A stretch of DNA of 64,000 nt from Actinomadura sp. NBRC 104412 (GCF_030269515.1 NZ_BSTM01000005.1:288357-352356), one strand, 5' to 3'; shown: positions 24,987 through 34,104, numbered from the stretch's first letter. Translations and numbers: made by a program. Notes: generated by a model not told the origin, from the letters alone.

Positions 24987-27530
24987 ATGAGAGCGCGAAA
25001 ACTCGCATGGTCGGTGGCGCTGGCCACGTCGCTGACGGTCCCGGCGGCGCTCGCGGCACCGGCCGCCGCGCATCCTCCGGCCCCCGGTGCGGCCCCGGGC
25101 GCCTGCGACCCCTTCCAGACCACGCCGGTCTTCCGCGGCAAGGTCCCCTCCCCCAAGCAGGTGCTGGGCATCGAGCTCGGCGAGCGCGCCGTGACGTCCG
25201 CCGAGTCCGACCGGTACCTGGAGACGGTCGCCGCCAAGAGCGAGCGCGTCGTCTCCGGCACCCTGGCCACCAGCGCCCAGGGCCGTCCCCTCAAGTACGC
25301 CATCATCGGCAAGCCCCAGTTGCTGACCAGGGCGGGACTGGCCAAGGTACGAGCCGAGGCCGCGCTGCTGCGCGACCCCCGCACCCCCGACGGCATCGCC
25401 AAGGCGCTCACCCGGACCGGCGTGCCGATCCTGTGGGTGGCGGGCAACGTCCACGGCGACGAGCCCAGCGGCACCGACGCCGCGTTGCGGGTGCTGCGCG
25501 ACCTCGGCGACCGCGCCGACTGCGCCGCGTCCAACGTCCTGAACAACGCGCTGGTCGTCCTCCTGCCCACGCAGAACCCGGACGGGCGGGAGGCCGGCAT
25601 CCGGCAGAACGCCTACGGGTTCGACATGAACCGGGACTGGTTCGCCCGTACCCAGCCGGAGACCGACGGCAAGATCTCGATGCTGAACCAGTACCCGCCG
25701 GCGCTGTTCATCGACGCGCACGAGATGGGCGGCGACTCCTACTTCTTCCCGCCCAACGCCGACCCGATCTACCACGAGACGCCCGAAGAGGCCGTCGGCT
25801 GGATCAACGACGTCTACTCGCCGTCGGTCGCCGCCGAGTTCGGCCGGCAGGGCGTCGACTTCTTCAACCGCGACGTCTACGACCTCTTCTACCAGGGGTA
25901 CGGCGACACGGTCCCGGCCACCGGGTTCCACGCCGCCGGGATGACCTACGAGAAGGGCGGCGACAGCCCGTACCCGGACAAGGTCCGCGAGCAGTACATC
26001 GCGCAGTGGGCGTCGCTGTCGGCGGGCGCGGCCAACCGCCACAAGATCCTCACCGAGTGGCGCAAGATGACCGTGGACGCCTACAAGCAGGGCAAGGCGG
26101 GGCAACTGGAGCCCAACCAGATCTACAACCCGCCCAACGAGATCGACCGCCCCGTCCCCGACCGTAAGGTGCGGCACTACTTCCTGCGCGCGGACGACAA
26201 GGCCAAGGCCGACGAGGCGCAAACCATCGTGCGGCGGCTACAGCGGATGGGCGTCACCGTGCATCGTCTCGTTCGGCCTCTGACGGTGAAGGACTTCAAG
26301 CCGTACGGGCGTCCCGTGGCGCGGACGACGCTGTCCAAGGGCACGTACTGGATTCCGATGGCGCAGGGCCAGAAGCACTGGATCCAGGCCATGCTCAACG
26401 AGGACTCCTACACGCCGTTCCCGTATTTCTACGACGTGACGGCGTGGAGCCTGCCGCTGCTGGCCAACGTGCCGGGCGGCTCGTCGGGCGCCGACCTGCG
26501 TCCCGCCGCCGTTCCCCTGCCGACCCTGCCCGCTGTGCGCGTTCCGCGTCCGGGCAAGAAGCCGAGGATCGGCGTCCTGGCGCTGTCGGCGACGTCGTCG
26601 TCGGCCCGGCAGTCGGTGGGCTGGCTGCGGCACCGCCTCGACCGCGAATGGAAGCTGCCGTACACGCTGCTGAGCCCGGCCGACGTGGCGGCGGGCAAGC
26701 TCGCGGGCGCCGAGGTGCTGCTGGTGCCCAACGGCCCGGCCGGGACGGCCTACGACCGGCTCGGCGACGCCGGCCGCACCGCCCTGCGGCAGTGGACGCA
26801 GGGCGGCGGGCGGTACATCGGCTGGCAGGGCGGGACCGAGCTCGCCGCGCGGCTCGGCCTGACCACGACCTCGCTGAGCGAGCCGACCTCCGACGTCCCC
26901 GGCACCCTGTTCCGCGTCACGGTGGACGCCTCCAGCCCGCTGGCACGGAACGTCGGGCCCACGGTGTGGCAGTTCTACTCCTATGACCTGATCATGAAGC
27001 AGCCGGACCCGGCCAAGGTCGCGGTCGCCTACCCGGCCGTCACCTCGCCCGACTGGTTCGTGTCCGGGTTCGAGCGGGGCGCGGCCGAGCTCGGCGGCAC
27101 CGCCGCGGTCGTGGACGAACCGGTCGGCGAGGGCCGCGCCGTGCTGTTCGGCGGCGAGCCCAACTTCAGGGCCTTCACCGACGGCACCGCGGAACTGCTG
27201 GTCAACGCGATCCTCGGCCCGGACCCGTCCGCGCGGGTCTCCGGCCTGGCCGAGGCGGCGCCGTCCCAGGAGGCGGCCCGGCGCGCCGCGGCGCTGCCGC
27301 GGGCCGAGTCGCCCATCCGCGTCTCGGTCGAGGCCGCCGACGCCGCCCGTACGGGGGCTCTGCTCCGCTCGGTGGGCGCCACGTGGACCGAACGCCGCTC
27401 CGGCGACGCGGTGCGCTACGTCATCGACAACCCGCAGGGCCTGCCGGTCGACCACCACCCGTTCGCGGGGCGTCTGGCGTCCCTGATCCGGCGATCCGGC
27501 ATCACCCCGATAGCGGTGACCCTGCCCTGA
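24987..27530 (+). CDS. Secreted M14-family zinc carboxypeptidase
   Basis: 847 residues. A Sec signal (MRARKLAWSVALATSLTVPA, cleavage near AAAHPP) is followed by an M14 domain. Zinc ligands appear as NVHGDEPSG (His about 155, Glu about 158) and DAHEMGG (His about 243); the catalytic Glu fits MTYEKGGD (about 322). The C-terminal half (about 530-720) contains a glutamine-amidotransferase-like fold (RIGVLALSATSSSARQSV, EVLLVPNG, GGRYIGWQGG) seen in large actinobacterial M14 proteins. The product probably trims peptides or peptidoglycan stems outside the cell. No Shine-Dalgarno sequence precedes ATG 24987, so a leaderless start is possible. Confidence 0.88.
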   Translation: MRARKLAWSVALATSLTVPAALAAPAAAHPPAPGAAPGACDPFQTTPVFRGKVPSPKQVLGIELGERAVTSAESDRYLETVAAKSERVVSGTLATSAQGRPLKYAIIGKPQLLTRAGLAKVRAEAALLRDPRTPDGIAKALTRTGVPILWVAGNVHGDEPSGTDAALRVLRDLGDRADCAASNVLNNALVVLLPTQNPDGREAGIRQNAYGFDMNRDWFARTQPETDGKISMLNQYPPALFIDAHEMGGDSYFFPPNADPIYHETPEEAVGWINDVYSPSVAAEFGRQGVDFFNRDVYDLFYQGYGDTVPATGFHAAGMTYEKGGDSPYPDKVREQYIAQWASLSAGAANRHKILTEWRKMTVDAYKQGKAGQLEPNQIYNPPNEIDRPVPDRKVRHYFLRADDKAKADEAQTIVRRLQRMGVTVHRLVRPLTVKDFKPYGRPVARTTLSKGTYWIPMAQGQKHWIQAMLNEDSYTPFPYFYDVTAWSLPLLANVPGGSSGADLRPAAVPLPTLPAVRVPRPGKKPRIGVLALSATSSSARQSVGWLRHRLDREWKLPYTLLSPADVAAGKLAGAEVLLVPNGPAGTAYDRLGDAGRTALRQWTQGGGRYIGWQGGTELAARLGLTTTSLSEPTSDVPGTLFRVTVDASSPLARNVGPTVWQFYSYDLIMKQPDPAKVAVAYPAVTSPDWFVSGFERGAAELGGTAAVVDEPVGEGRAVLFGGEPNFRAFTDGTAELLVNAILGPDPSARVSGLAEAAPSQEAARRAAALPRAESPIRVSVEAADAARTGALLRSVGATWTERRSGDAVRYVIDNPQGLPVDHHPFAGRLASLIRRSGITPIAVTLP

Positions 27531-27549
27531 ACCGCCGAACACCCCGACC

Positions 27550-27582
27550 GGGGGGCGTCTCAGGACACCTGAGGCGCCCCCC
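27550..27582. terminator. Bidirectional terminator between convergent genes
   Basis: GGGGGGCGTCTCAGG (27550-27564), loop ACA, CCTGAGGCGCCCCCC (27568-27582): a 15-bp stem with one non-Watson-Crick position. It serves both the M14 gene and the convergent Pth2-like gene. Confidence 0.85.
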
Positions 27583-27588
27583 GTTCCG

Positions 27589-28257
27589 TCAGCGGACGAT
27601 CCAGGCGATGGCGGTCATGGTTCCGGGAGGGACCTCGGTGAAGCCCGCGTCCCTGACCGCGACGGTGGCGTGCCGGACGCAGCGCCGCCAGGGGATGTCA
27701 CGGGGGATGTGGACGCGCAGACCCGCCTCGATCCACGGCATCACGTCCGCCGGGCGCGCCTGGCGCAGGAGCAACTGGGCGGCGTGACCGGATTGGGCCG
27801 CCGCCTTGCCGGTGGTCATCGGGACGCCCGGGTTCAGGGCGATCGCCGCGTACGGGGCCTCCGGCGGCGGCTTGGGCTCCTCGTCGGGGAGGTCCAGCCC
27901 GGCCACCTGCAACTTGGCCAGGACGGGCGGGACCTGGTCGACGGGACCGGGGACGAACGCGCGGACCTCGGCGCCGTCCACGTCCACGGTCACGCCCGGC
28001 AGCGCCTGCACCTCGGGCCAGCGCACCCCCCGGGCGCGGCGCGTCACCTTACGGATCCGTCCCGACTCCCAGCGGCGGACGTAGGGGTGCCACTCGCCCT
28101 CCGGGTCGGCGGCGCGCGGATCGGTGAGCAAACTCACCACCGCCGTCGCCGCCGCCGCGCACACCGCCGAATGCGCCGGTGGGGCGGCCTTCTCCGCCCG
28201 TACCACCAGCTGCATCGCCCACGGCGGCTCGTCACGGGGATCATCGGGAACACGCAC
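27589..28257 (-). CDS. Pth2-like peptidyl-tRNA hydrolase
   Basis: 222 residues. The C-terminal region carries MTTGKAAAQSGHAAQLLL, the Pth2 (COG1990) signature with its conserved Lys and His region, preceded by IALNPGVP. The N-terminal half (MQLVVRAEKAAPPAHSAVCAAAATAV) is the actinobacterial version. It would release peptides from stalled peptidyl-tRNA. The start is GTG 28257. An AATACT -10-like box ends 7 bases upstream, so the mRNA may be leaderless. Confidence 0.75.
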   Translation of the reverse strand: MRVPDDPRDEPPWAMQLVVRAEKAAPPAHSAVCAAAATAVVSLLTDPRAADPEGEWHPYVRRWESGRIRKVTRRARGVRWPEVQALPGVTVDVDGAEVRAFVPGPVDQVPPVLAKLQVAGLDLPDEEPKPPPEAPYAAIALNPGVPMTTGKAAAQSGHAAQLLLRQARPADVMPWIEAGLRVHIPRDIPWRRCVRHATVAVRDAGFTEVPPGTMTAIAWIVR

Positions 28258-28404
28258 GGTCTGGAGTATTCCATTCGTGGCCGGTGACTTTCCCGGGGCC
28301 GATGTGGGTACGCAACTCCTGACGTTTCCGGATCGTTCAACCGGACGCGAAGGGAGCGATCAAGGGGACGGACACGGCGGGAGAGGTCGGGTCGGAGGTC
28401 GCCG

Positions 28405-29487
28405 GTGACCAGTGGTGCCTGGAGCAACTCCATTCCGGGGATCGGGACGTTCTTCGTGGGGATCGACGTCGCGCCCGGACGTTACCGGTGCGAGGACGGC
28501 AAGGGCGGCTGGTGGGTCAGGTTCACCGGTCCGGGCGGGGGCGACCCGGTCGGCTCCTGGCCGCTGCCCGCCGGCCCCACCGAGATCGAGATCGCGCCCA
28601 CGGACTTCGCGTTCGAGACCCATGTGGGCACCTACTGGCGGCGGGTCGCGCCCGCGAAGGGCGAGGACGGCGCGCCGTTCGAGCTGCGCCCGGTCGCCGA
28701 TCCGACGCTGCGGGCCGAGCTGGACACGATCGTGGCGCGGCGCCGCCCGCTGGTCTGGCTGGCCCCGCTGACCGTGCTGGGCATGGGCCTGCTGGGCGCG
28801 CCGGTGCTGGGGTCGCTGTGGCTGCTTGGCCTGGCGATGATGGCCGTGCTGGTCGCGCTGGGCTCCCCGTCGGTGTCGCTGGACCTGCAACGCGCCCGCG
28901 AGCTGGCCAAGCGCCGCGACCGGTACCTGACACCCGAGGACTTCGACGACGAGGCCCGCGCCCTGCTGGCCCGCGCGCAGGCGGCCGTGGACACCGTACG
29001 GGACTCGCAGGTCAACCAGGAGGGCCTGCTGGACGCGGTCGACAACGCCGTCACCCTGCCGCGCCAGGAGTGGGAGATCGCCCAGGTCCTGGCGCGCCAG
29101 TCGAAGCTGCGGGTCGAGCAGGACGAGGCGGCCTCGCCGTCCCTGCCCGAGGTCGAGGCGGCGCTGCGGCCGTTCAGGGAGAAGCTGGACCTGTCCGTCC
29201 AGGCCGTGACCCGGCGGATCGAGGCCCTGGAACGGTACGCGGAACGGGTCAGGGCCGCCGACGAGGCGCTGATCGCGCACCGCCGGGTGGAGGCCCTCGC
29301 CGAGCGCGCGCACGAGTACGACGAGCTGCTCGCCGACACCGTGCGGGACGATCTCGCCCTGCCCGCGATCGAACGCCTCACCGAGCAGAGCGAGGACCTG
29401 GTCCGGATGCTGCGCCACCGCCTCGCCGAGGCCGCCGAGGCGGGCGGCCGGGCCGAGGGCGAGCTGCCGCCCTCACCGCCCGGCTGA
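28405..29487 (+). CDS. Unknown membrane protein with coiled-coil C-terminal half
   Basis: 360 residues; GTG preceded by GGAGG. The N-terminal part (1-95) is a small beta-rich region with GTFFVGIDVAPGRYRCE, similar in style to lipoprotein or PASTA-adjacent beta domains. Two hydrophobic segments follow (about 112-155, PLVWLAPLTVLGMGLLGAPVLG and LWLLGLAMMAVLVALG), then a long charged helical, probably coiled-coil, domain (about 165-345). No enzyme motif is visible. It stands alone, divergent from the Pth2-like gene. Confidence 0.75.
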   Translation: MTSGAWSNSIPGIGTFFVGIDVAPGRYRCEDGKGGWWVRFTGPGGGDPVGSWPLPAGPTEIEIAPTDFAFETHVGTYWRRVAPAKGEDGAPFELRPVADPTLRAELDTIVARRRPLVWLAPLTVLGMGLLGAPVLGSLWLLGLAMMAVLVALGSPSVSLDLQRARELAKRRDRYLTPEDFDDEARALLARAQAAVDTVRDSQVNQEGLLDAVDNAVTLPRQEWEIAQVLARQSKLRVEQDEAASPSLPEVEAALRPFREKLDLSVQAVTRRIEALERYAERVRAADEALIAHRRVEALAERAHEYDELLADTVRDDLALPAIERLTEQSEDLVRMLRHRLAEAAEAGGRAEGELPPSPPG

Positions 29488-29494
29488 CGGGCCC

Positions 29495-30085
29495 TCAGGC
29501 CGCGACGAGCGCGCGGACCTGGTCGGCGGAGGTGAAGACCTCCGCCCGCATCCCCGTCTCACGGGCGGCGAGCACGTTGCGCTCGGTGTCGTCGAAGAAG
29601 AGCGCCTCGGACGGGGACACGCCCAGCCGCTCGCAGCAGATCCGGTACGCCCGCGGGTCCGGCTTGGCCACGCCGATGTCGCACGAGTAGGTGAGGGCGT
29701 CGAACCGGCCCAGCCAGCCGCCATGGCGGGCCTCGAAGCGCGGGACCAGGTCGCCGATGATGTTGGAGAGCAGCCCGAGCGTCCTGCCCTGGTCGGCCAG
29801 CGCGGTGACCAGGGCGACCATCTCGGGGTCGGCCTCGGACCAGCTGTCCAGGTCGGCCTCGATCAGCGCGGGCACGTCCGGGAACCGCGTCCCCAGCCGG
29901 TCGGCGACCGACGCCCAGTACGCGGCGCTGTCCTGGCCCGCGTCGTAGGCGGGACGGCAGGCCCAGTACGCGTCCCAGAACGGCGCCCCGGAGATCCCGG
30001 CGAGGTCCTCCAGGCGCCGCCTGGCCGCCTCGCTCTGGGTACGGGCGATGACGCCGAACAGATCGAAGATGATCACTTGAGCCAT
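29495..30085 (-). CDS. HAD-superfamily hydrolase (class IA)
   Basis: 196 residues. Motif I FDLFGVIA, motif II LLSNI, Lys motif GVAKPDPRAY and motif IV ALFFDDTERNV are all clear. The second motif I Asp is replaced by Phe, as in part of this subfamily. The substrate is unknown. It converges with the unknown membrane protein (7-base gap) and lies downstream of the SHMT-like gene on the same strand (42-base gap), so it may share its transcript. Confidence 0.85.
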   Translation of the reverse strand: MAQVIIFDLFGVIARTQSEAARRRLEDLAGISGAPFWDAYWACRPAYDAGQDSAAYWASVADRLGTRFPDVPALIEADLDSWSEADPEMVALVTALADQGRTLGLLSNIIGDLVPRFEARHGGWLGRFDALTYSCDIGVAKPDPRAYRICCERLGVSPSEALFFDDTERNVLAARETGMRAEVFTSADQVRALVAA

Positions 30086-30127
30086 GCCTTGAAGGCTACA
30101 AGCGGGAACCGGGCGCCGATCCGGCCG

Positions 30128-31435
30128 TCAGCGCCCGGCGATCTCCTGCCGCAGGCCGGCGGCGGCCTTGCGGACCGTGGCCGGATCGGCGCCGCGGAGC
30201 AGGACGTCCGCCATCAGCCGCGCGGTCACCGTCAGGTCGTCCGGGGTGAAGCCGCGGCGGACGATCTCCTGGGTGCCGATGCGCAGCCCGCGGTCGGGCT
30301 CGCCGGGCGCCTGCCAGGGAAGGCCGATGGCGCTGAGGTAGACGCCCGCCTCGGCGAGCCTGCCCATGGCCGCGTGCCCGCCGCCGAGCGCCGCCGCGTC
30401 CACGGCCACGTGGTGGGAGTCGGTGAACCCGCGGTCCGCGCCCGCGACCGTGAACCCCTCGTCCTGGAGCGCGGCGGCGAGGGTGCGGGCGGCGGCGACG
30501 CAGGCGTCGGCGTACGCGCCGCCGTCCGCCATGATCTCGGCGGCGGTGACCGCGAGCGGGGCGAGCCGGCCGGCGTCGTAGTTCGCGGTGAGGCCGGGGA
30601 AGACGGCGGCCGACAGCCGTTCGGCCAGCGCCGGGTCGTCGGTGGCGATCACGCCGCCGGGCGGGCCGCCGAACGACTTGTAGGTCGAGAAGGTGAGCAC
30701 CTGGGCGCCCTCGGCGAGCGGCCGCTGGAACCTTCCGGCGGCGACCAGTCCCGCCATGTGGGACGCGTCGTACAGCAGCACGGCACCGGCGTCCGCGACG
30801 GCCCCCGCGATCTCGGCGACCCTGTGCGGGAACAGCAGCAGGCTGGCGCCGATCACCACCAGGCGGGGACGCTCGGCCGCCAGGAAACCGGGCAGCGCGT
30901 CCAGGTCCACGTCGTAGGCGTCCACGTCGTAGGGGAGGTCCACCACGCGCAGGCCGCGCACGCCGGGCGCTCCGACGGCGTGGTGGCTGGTGTGGCCGCC
31001 CGCCCGTTCCGGGAGCACCGCGATCGTGTCACCGGGCGCGGTGAGGGCGGTGTAGACGGCGAGGTTGGCCATGGTGGCGCTGTGGCTGCGCACTTCGGCG
31101 AACCGCGCCCCGACCAGCCCGGCGATCAGTCTCGGGGTCAGGACCTCCAGGGTGTCGAGCGCGTCCAGGCCCGACTGGTACTTCTCGCCCGGCCAGCCCA
31201 TGCTGGGCCGGCTGCTCACCAGCGGCTCGCTCACCGAGCGCGCCGCCGGGCTCATCACGTTGGTGCCCGCGTAGAGGACGATCCCCTCGGCGTCGAAACG
31301 CCTGGCGTGGTCGCGCAGCGCGTCCCGCACGGTCTCGGTCACGCGCTCGGGCGCCAGCCCGTCCAGCGCCCCCGCGACCTCGGCGATCCGCGCCCTGGCC
31401 ACGGAGGACGCCCAAGGCGCCAGTTCCTCGCTCAT
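30128..31435 (-). CDS. SHMT-like PLP-dependent enzyme
   Basis: 435 residues; ATG follows GGGGGAGG. A fold-type I PLP enzyme of the serine hydroxymethyltransferase family: NVMSPAARSVSEPLVSSRPSMGWPGEKYQSG, PGDTIAVLPERAGGHTSHH, LLYDASHMAGLV, and the PLP-Lys motif TFSTYKSFGGPPGG (Lys about 250; SHMT has T-T-T-H-K-T-L-R-G-P). The variant active site suggests a paralogue with another aldol or retro-aldol substrate rather than housekeeping GlyA. It is divergent from the TetR gene, with operator site 4 between them. Confidence 0.8.
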   Translation of the reverse strand: MSEELAPWASSVARARIAEVAGALDGLAPERVTETVRDALRDHARRFDAEGIVLYAGTNVMSPAARSVSEPLVSSRPSMGWPGEKYQSGLDALDTLEVLTPRLIAGLVGARFAEVRSHSATMANLAVYTALTAPGDTIAVLPERAGGHTSHHAVGAPGVRGLRVVDLPYDVDAYDVDLDALPGFLAAERPRLVVIGASLLLFPHRVAEIAGAVADAGAVLLYDASHMAGLVAAGRFQRPLAEGAQVLTFSTYKSFGGPPGGVIATDDPALAERLSAAVFPGLTANYDAGRLAPLAVTAAEIMADGGAYADACVAAARTLAAALQDEGFTVAGADRGFTDSHHVAVDAAALGGGHAAMGRLAEAGVYLSAIGLPWQAPGEPDRGLRIGTQEIVRRGFTPDDLTVTARLMADVLLRGADPATVRKAAAGLRQEIAGR

Positions 31436-31584
31436 CCCGTCCTCCCCCTCGGTCCGTGGGTTCCGGGGCCGGCCCGGAATCGGGATCGGTGGTCCCGCCC
31501 AGAATGTCATGACCGAAACTAGAGAAGCTCATGGCATGGGCGCCAGTGGGGTTGCGCATCACGGCCCCGTCCGCCACCATCTCC

Positions 31585-31597
31585 ACCAAGCGCTTGC
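31585..31597. promoter_or_regulatory. KstR2-like operator (site 4) at the regulator gene
   Basis: ACCAAGCGCTTGCT around 31585-31598, containing the core CAAGCGCTTG and matching the published KstR2 form AnCAAGnnCTTGnT. It lies between the divergent SHMT-like and TetR genes. A weaker copy, CAAGCGATTG (31635-31644), lies inside the TetR promoter region, suggesting autoregulation. Confidence 0.7.
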
Positions 31598-31655
31598 TAC
31601 GCCACGTTAACCTGGTGTTGACAGAGAGCGTGAACAAGCGATTGGCCGTGCACGG

Positions 31656-31668
31656 CATACTTGGGAGG
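31656..31668 (+). promoter_or_regulatory. -10 box of a leaderless TetR transcript
   Basis: CATACT (31656-31661) followed by 7 bases and then GTG 31669, the spacing expected if transcription starts on the start codon. No usable Shine-Dalgarno spacing exists for this GTG. The -35 is not clear. Confidence 0.5.
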
Positions 31669-32337
31669 GTGACGACCACGAGCACCAACACCGGACGACC
31701 CAGGGCCCGTACCGCCGGCGAGGGCGGCACCCGCCGGCGCGGCAAGGGCACTCCCGCCCTCGCCTCCGAGCGGCGGGAGCACCTGGTCAGGCTCGCGGCC
31801 GAACTCTTCGCTGAGAAGGGCTTCCAGGCGACCACCGTCCGAAACATCGCCGACGAGGCCGGGATCCTCTCGGGCAGCCTCTACCACCACTTCGACTCCA
31901 AGGAGTCGATCGTCGATGAGATCCTCTCGGGGTTCTTCCACGAGATCATGACCGCGTACCAGCGGACCATCGACGAGGGCAAGGACCCGCGCGAGACCAT
32001 CGCCGGGCTCGTCCGTATCGCGTTCGGCACCCTGGAGCCGCACCGCGCGGCCATCACGGTGATGCAGAACGACTGGAACTACCTCAAGGGGATGGAGCGG
32101 TTCGCCTACCTCACCAAGTCCGAGGACGAGGTGGAGAAGATGTGGGTGGGCACCATCAAGGCCGGCCAGGAGCAGGGCCTGTTCCGCCCCGACATCGACC
32201 CCAAGCTCACCTACCGGATGATCCGCGACACCGTCTGGGTCGCGGTGCGCTGGTTCAAGCCGGGCGGCCGGCTCGACTCCAGCGAGCTCGCCGAGCATTA
32301 CCTCAAGGTCATGTTCGACGGGATCAACGTTCACTGA
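31669..32337 (+). CDS. TetR-family repressor, KstR2-like
   Basis: 222 residues. The HTH is at about 36-82 (LAAELFAEKGFQATTVRNIADEAGILSGSLYHHF, split here as LAAELFAEKGFQ and IADEAGILSGSLYHHF). The C-terminal part ends with MWVGTIKAGQEQGLFRPD and IRDTVWVAVRWFKPGG. Both the HTH and the RDTVWVAVRWFKPGG region agree closely with Mycobacterium KstR2 as I remember it. KstR2 represses the steroid C/D-ring regulon and is released by a CoA thioester. The abundance of KstR2-type palindromes in this window supports the assignment. A ~35-residue Arg/Thr-rich N-terminal extension precedes the HTH. It is probably the regulator of most catabolic operons here. Confidence 0.85.
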   Translation: MTTTSTNTGRPRARTAGEGGTRRRGKGTPALASERREHLVRLAAELFAEKGFQATTVRNIADEAGILSGSLYHHFDSKESIVDEILSGFFHEIMTAYQRTIDEGKDPRETIAGLVRIAFGTLEPHRAAITVMQNDWNYLKGMERFAYLTKSEDEVEKMWVGTIKAGQEQGLFRPDIDPKLTYRMIRDTVWVAVRWFKPGGRLDSSELAEHYLKVMFDGINVH

Positions 32338-32369
32338 GCGCCGCGCCCGGCCCGCGCCGGGCGCCGCTC
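32336..32369 (+). terminator. Terminator hairpin after TetR gene
   Basis: Inner stem GCCCGGC (32345-32351), loop CCGC, GCCGGGC (32356-32362). An outer GAGCG/CGCTC pairing is separated by a small asymmetric bulge. It begins at the stop codon. No U-tract. Confidence 0.6.
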
Positions 32370-32535
32370 GCGACCACTCGCCCCCGCCGCTCTCGCTTCC
32401 TCCCCGTCTCGGGCTGGGCATGGCGTCCGCGTCTTCCCAGGAAGCCCGGCGTGCCTTTCATCACTTTTTGACGAACCGGGCGATGTTCCGGGCGGGACGG
32501 ACGCTGTTACCGGTGAGATGGAGGGGGAGGCGACG
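32370..32535. other. Gap between TetR terminator and small ORF
   Basis: 166 bases; nothing recognised apart from the GGGGGAGG ribosome-binding site of the next gene (around 32521). Confidence 0.4.
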
Positions 32536-32766
32536 ATGACGGGGCAACGGGGCGCCGCCGGGCACGAGGAACCGACACCGGCGGAAGCGAGGGCGGCCAC
32601 CGTCCGCAGCCTCCAAAGTCAGTTCCCCGGAGTGCGCGTCTGGTACGGCGAGGCGACCGGATCGTGGTGGGCGATGGTCCCGCTGCGGAGCGGGCCGAGG
32701 CTGGTCGAGGCGCCGACACCGCAGGAGATCCGCGACATCATCCTGCACCTGCGCAACATGATCTGA
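32536..32766 (+). CDS. Small hypothetical protein (76 aa)
   Basis: ATG 32536 follows GGGGGAGG at good spacing. The sequence RSLQSQFPGVRVWYGEATGSWWAMV has the aromatic, W-rich pattern of small actinobacterial proteins often encoded beside DUF397/XRE genes. The protein at 51341 (FNGHRIWRSVRSDGRLGDWVA) looks distantly alike. Function unknown. Confidence 0.6.
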   Translation: MTGQRGAAGHEEPTPAEARAATVRSLQSQFPGVRVWYGEATGSWWAMVPLRSGPRLVEAPTPQEIRDIILHLRNMI

Positions 32767-32785
32767 GCGGGGGCCGTGAGCGGCC

Positions 32786-33958
32786 TTACGAGGGCTTGGT
32801 GAGGAGGGCCGCGCTTCCATAGCTGCCCCCGAAACCCGTGCACAGGGCGACGGACGCCCCCGCCACCTGGCCGGTGCCCTGCCCGTCGGTGCCGGTTCCG
32901 CGTAGCTGGCGTACGGCCTCGGCCACGTTGTTGAGGCCGTGCACGTAGCCCTCCGACAGCAGCCCCCCATGCGGGTTGACGGGAACGTCCCCGTCCCACG
33001 CGATTCCCCTGGCGCGGAGCACGGCGCCCAAGTCCTCGCGCGGCACAAGCCCGAAGTCCTCCAACTGGCGTGGGACGAGCCAGCTATAGGCGTCGTAGAG
33101 CAGCGCCACGTCGACATGGTCCGGCTTCATGCCCGCGGCCGCGTACAGGGACGGGGCGAGGTAGGAGGAGAACAGCCTGGTGACGTCCTCCGCCTTGTCC
33201 ATGGTGGACGCGCCCGGCCCTCCCCCGCGTACGACCGCGTGGATGCGCGGCGACGCAGGAGCGCGGTCGGCCCCGGTGATCACGAGGGCGCACGCGCCGT
33301 CCGTCTCCTGGCAGCAGTCCAGGCGGCGCAGCGGTGAGGCCACCATGCGGTCGTCCAGGTACGTCTGGAGGTCCAGCGGCTCGCGCCGCAACGCGCGGGG
33401 GTTCGCGGCCGCATGCGCCCTGGACTGGGACACGACGGCGAAGGTGTGCTCCTCGCCGAGCCCGGTGTCGTACAGGTAGCGCTGCCCGGCCAGCGCGAAC
33501 TGGTGGACGGGACCGGCCATGCCGTACGGATGGGTGAACTGCTCCTCCGTCCCCTCCCCCAGTTTCAGCCCCAGCGCGTTCATGCGCTTGCCGGAACGGC
33601 CGTTGAGCGCCCGGTAGATCAGGACGGTCTCGGCCAGCCCCGCGTCGATGAGCATCGCGGCGTCGGCGAGGATGGACGCGCTCTGCGTCCCGCCGCCGTA
33701 GATCTCGTTGTGCCAGCCCACCTGGTGGAGGCCGAGCTCCCGCGCCACGTACAGGACGGGGGCCGAGTCGCCGAGGTGGTAGCTGAGGATCGCGTCGGGA
33801 CGCACGTCCTCGCCCAGCTCGCGCGCGGCGTCGGCGAGCGCGGCCCTGGACGCCTCGGCCGCGAGGTCCAGTTCGGTACGGCCGGAGGCGCGCGAGAGAG
33901 CGGTCATCCCGATGCCCGCGATCGCCGCCCTGCCGGAGAATCCCTGCCTGCCGGTCAC
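32786..33958 (-). CDS. Ltp-like thiolase / acyl-CoA lyase 2
   Basis: 390 residues from GTG 33958 (VTGRQGFSGRAAIAGIGMTAL). A homologue of thiolase 1 with the same hallmarks: YGGGTQSASILADAAMLI in place of the Cys nucleophile, LDCCQETDGACALV, ALLYDAYSWLVPRQLED and VPVNPHGGLLSEGYVHG. It lacks an adjacent DUF35 gene; the DUF35 protein at 42762, which has no neighbouring thiolase, could be its partner in trans. It lies behind operator site 5. The AGAGGGGAC upstream of the start is rather far (about 12 nt). Confidence 0.85.
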   Translation of the reverse strand: MTGRQGFSGRAAIAGIGMTALSRASGRTELDLAAEASRAALADAARELGEDVRPDAILSYHLGDSAPVLYVARELGLHQVGWHNEIYGGGTQSASILADAAMLIDAGLAETVLIYRALNGRSGKRMNALGLKLGEGTEEQFTHPYGMAGPVHQFALAGQRYLYDTGLGEEHTFAVVSQSRAHAAANPRALRREPLDLQTYLDDRMVASPLRRLDCCQETDGACALVITGADRAPASPRIHAVVRGGGPGASTMDKAEDVTRLFSSYLAPSLYAAAGMKPDHVDVALLYDAYSWLVPRQLEDFGLVPREDLGAVLRARGIAWDGDVPVNPHGGLLSEGYVHGLNNVAEAVRQLRGTGTDGQGTGQVAGASVALCTGFGGSYGSAALLTKPS

Positions 33959-34104
33959 GCGTGCGTCCGTCCCCTCTTCGCAGGTCCCTGCCCCAAGCCG
34001 CTCGCCGGGAACGGGGCGCGATCCGTCCCCGGCGAGAGGCGCCGGCGGCGCCGCCGGACGGGGAGACGGGAGGGGCTCCCCGTCCGGTGCGGCACCTTCA
34101 GGTG

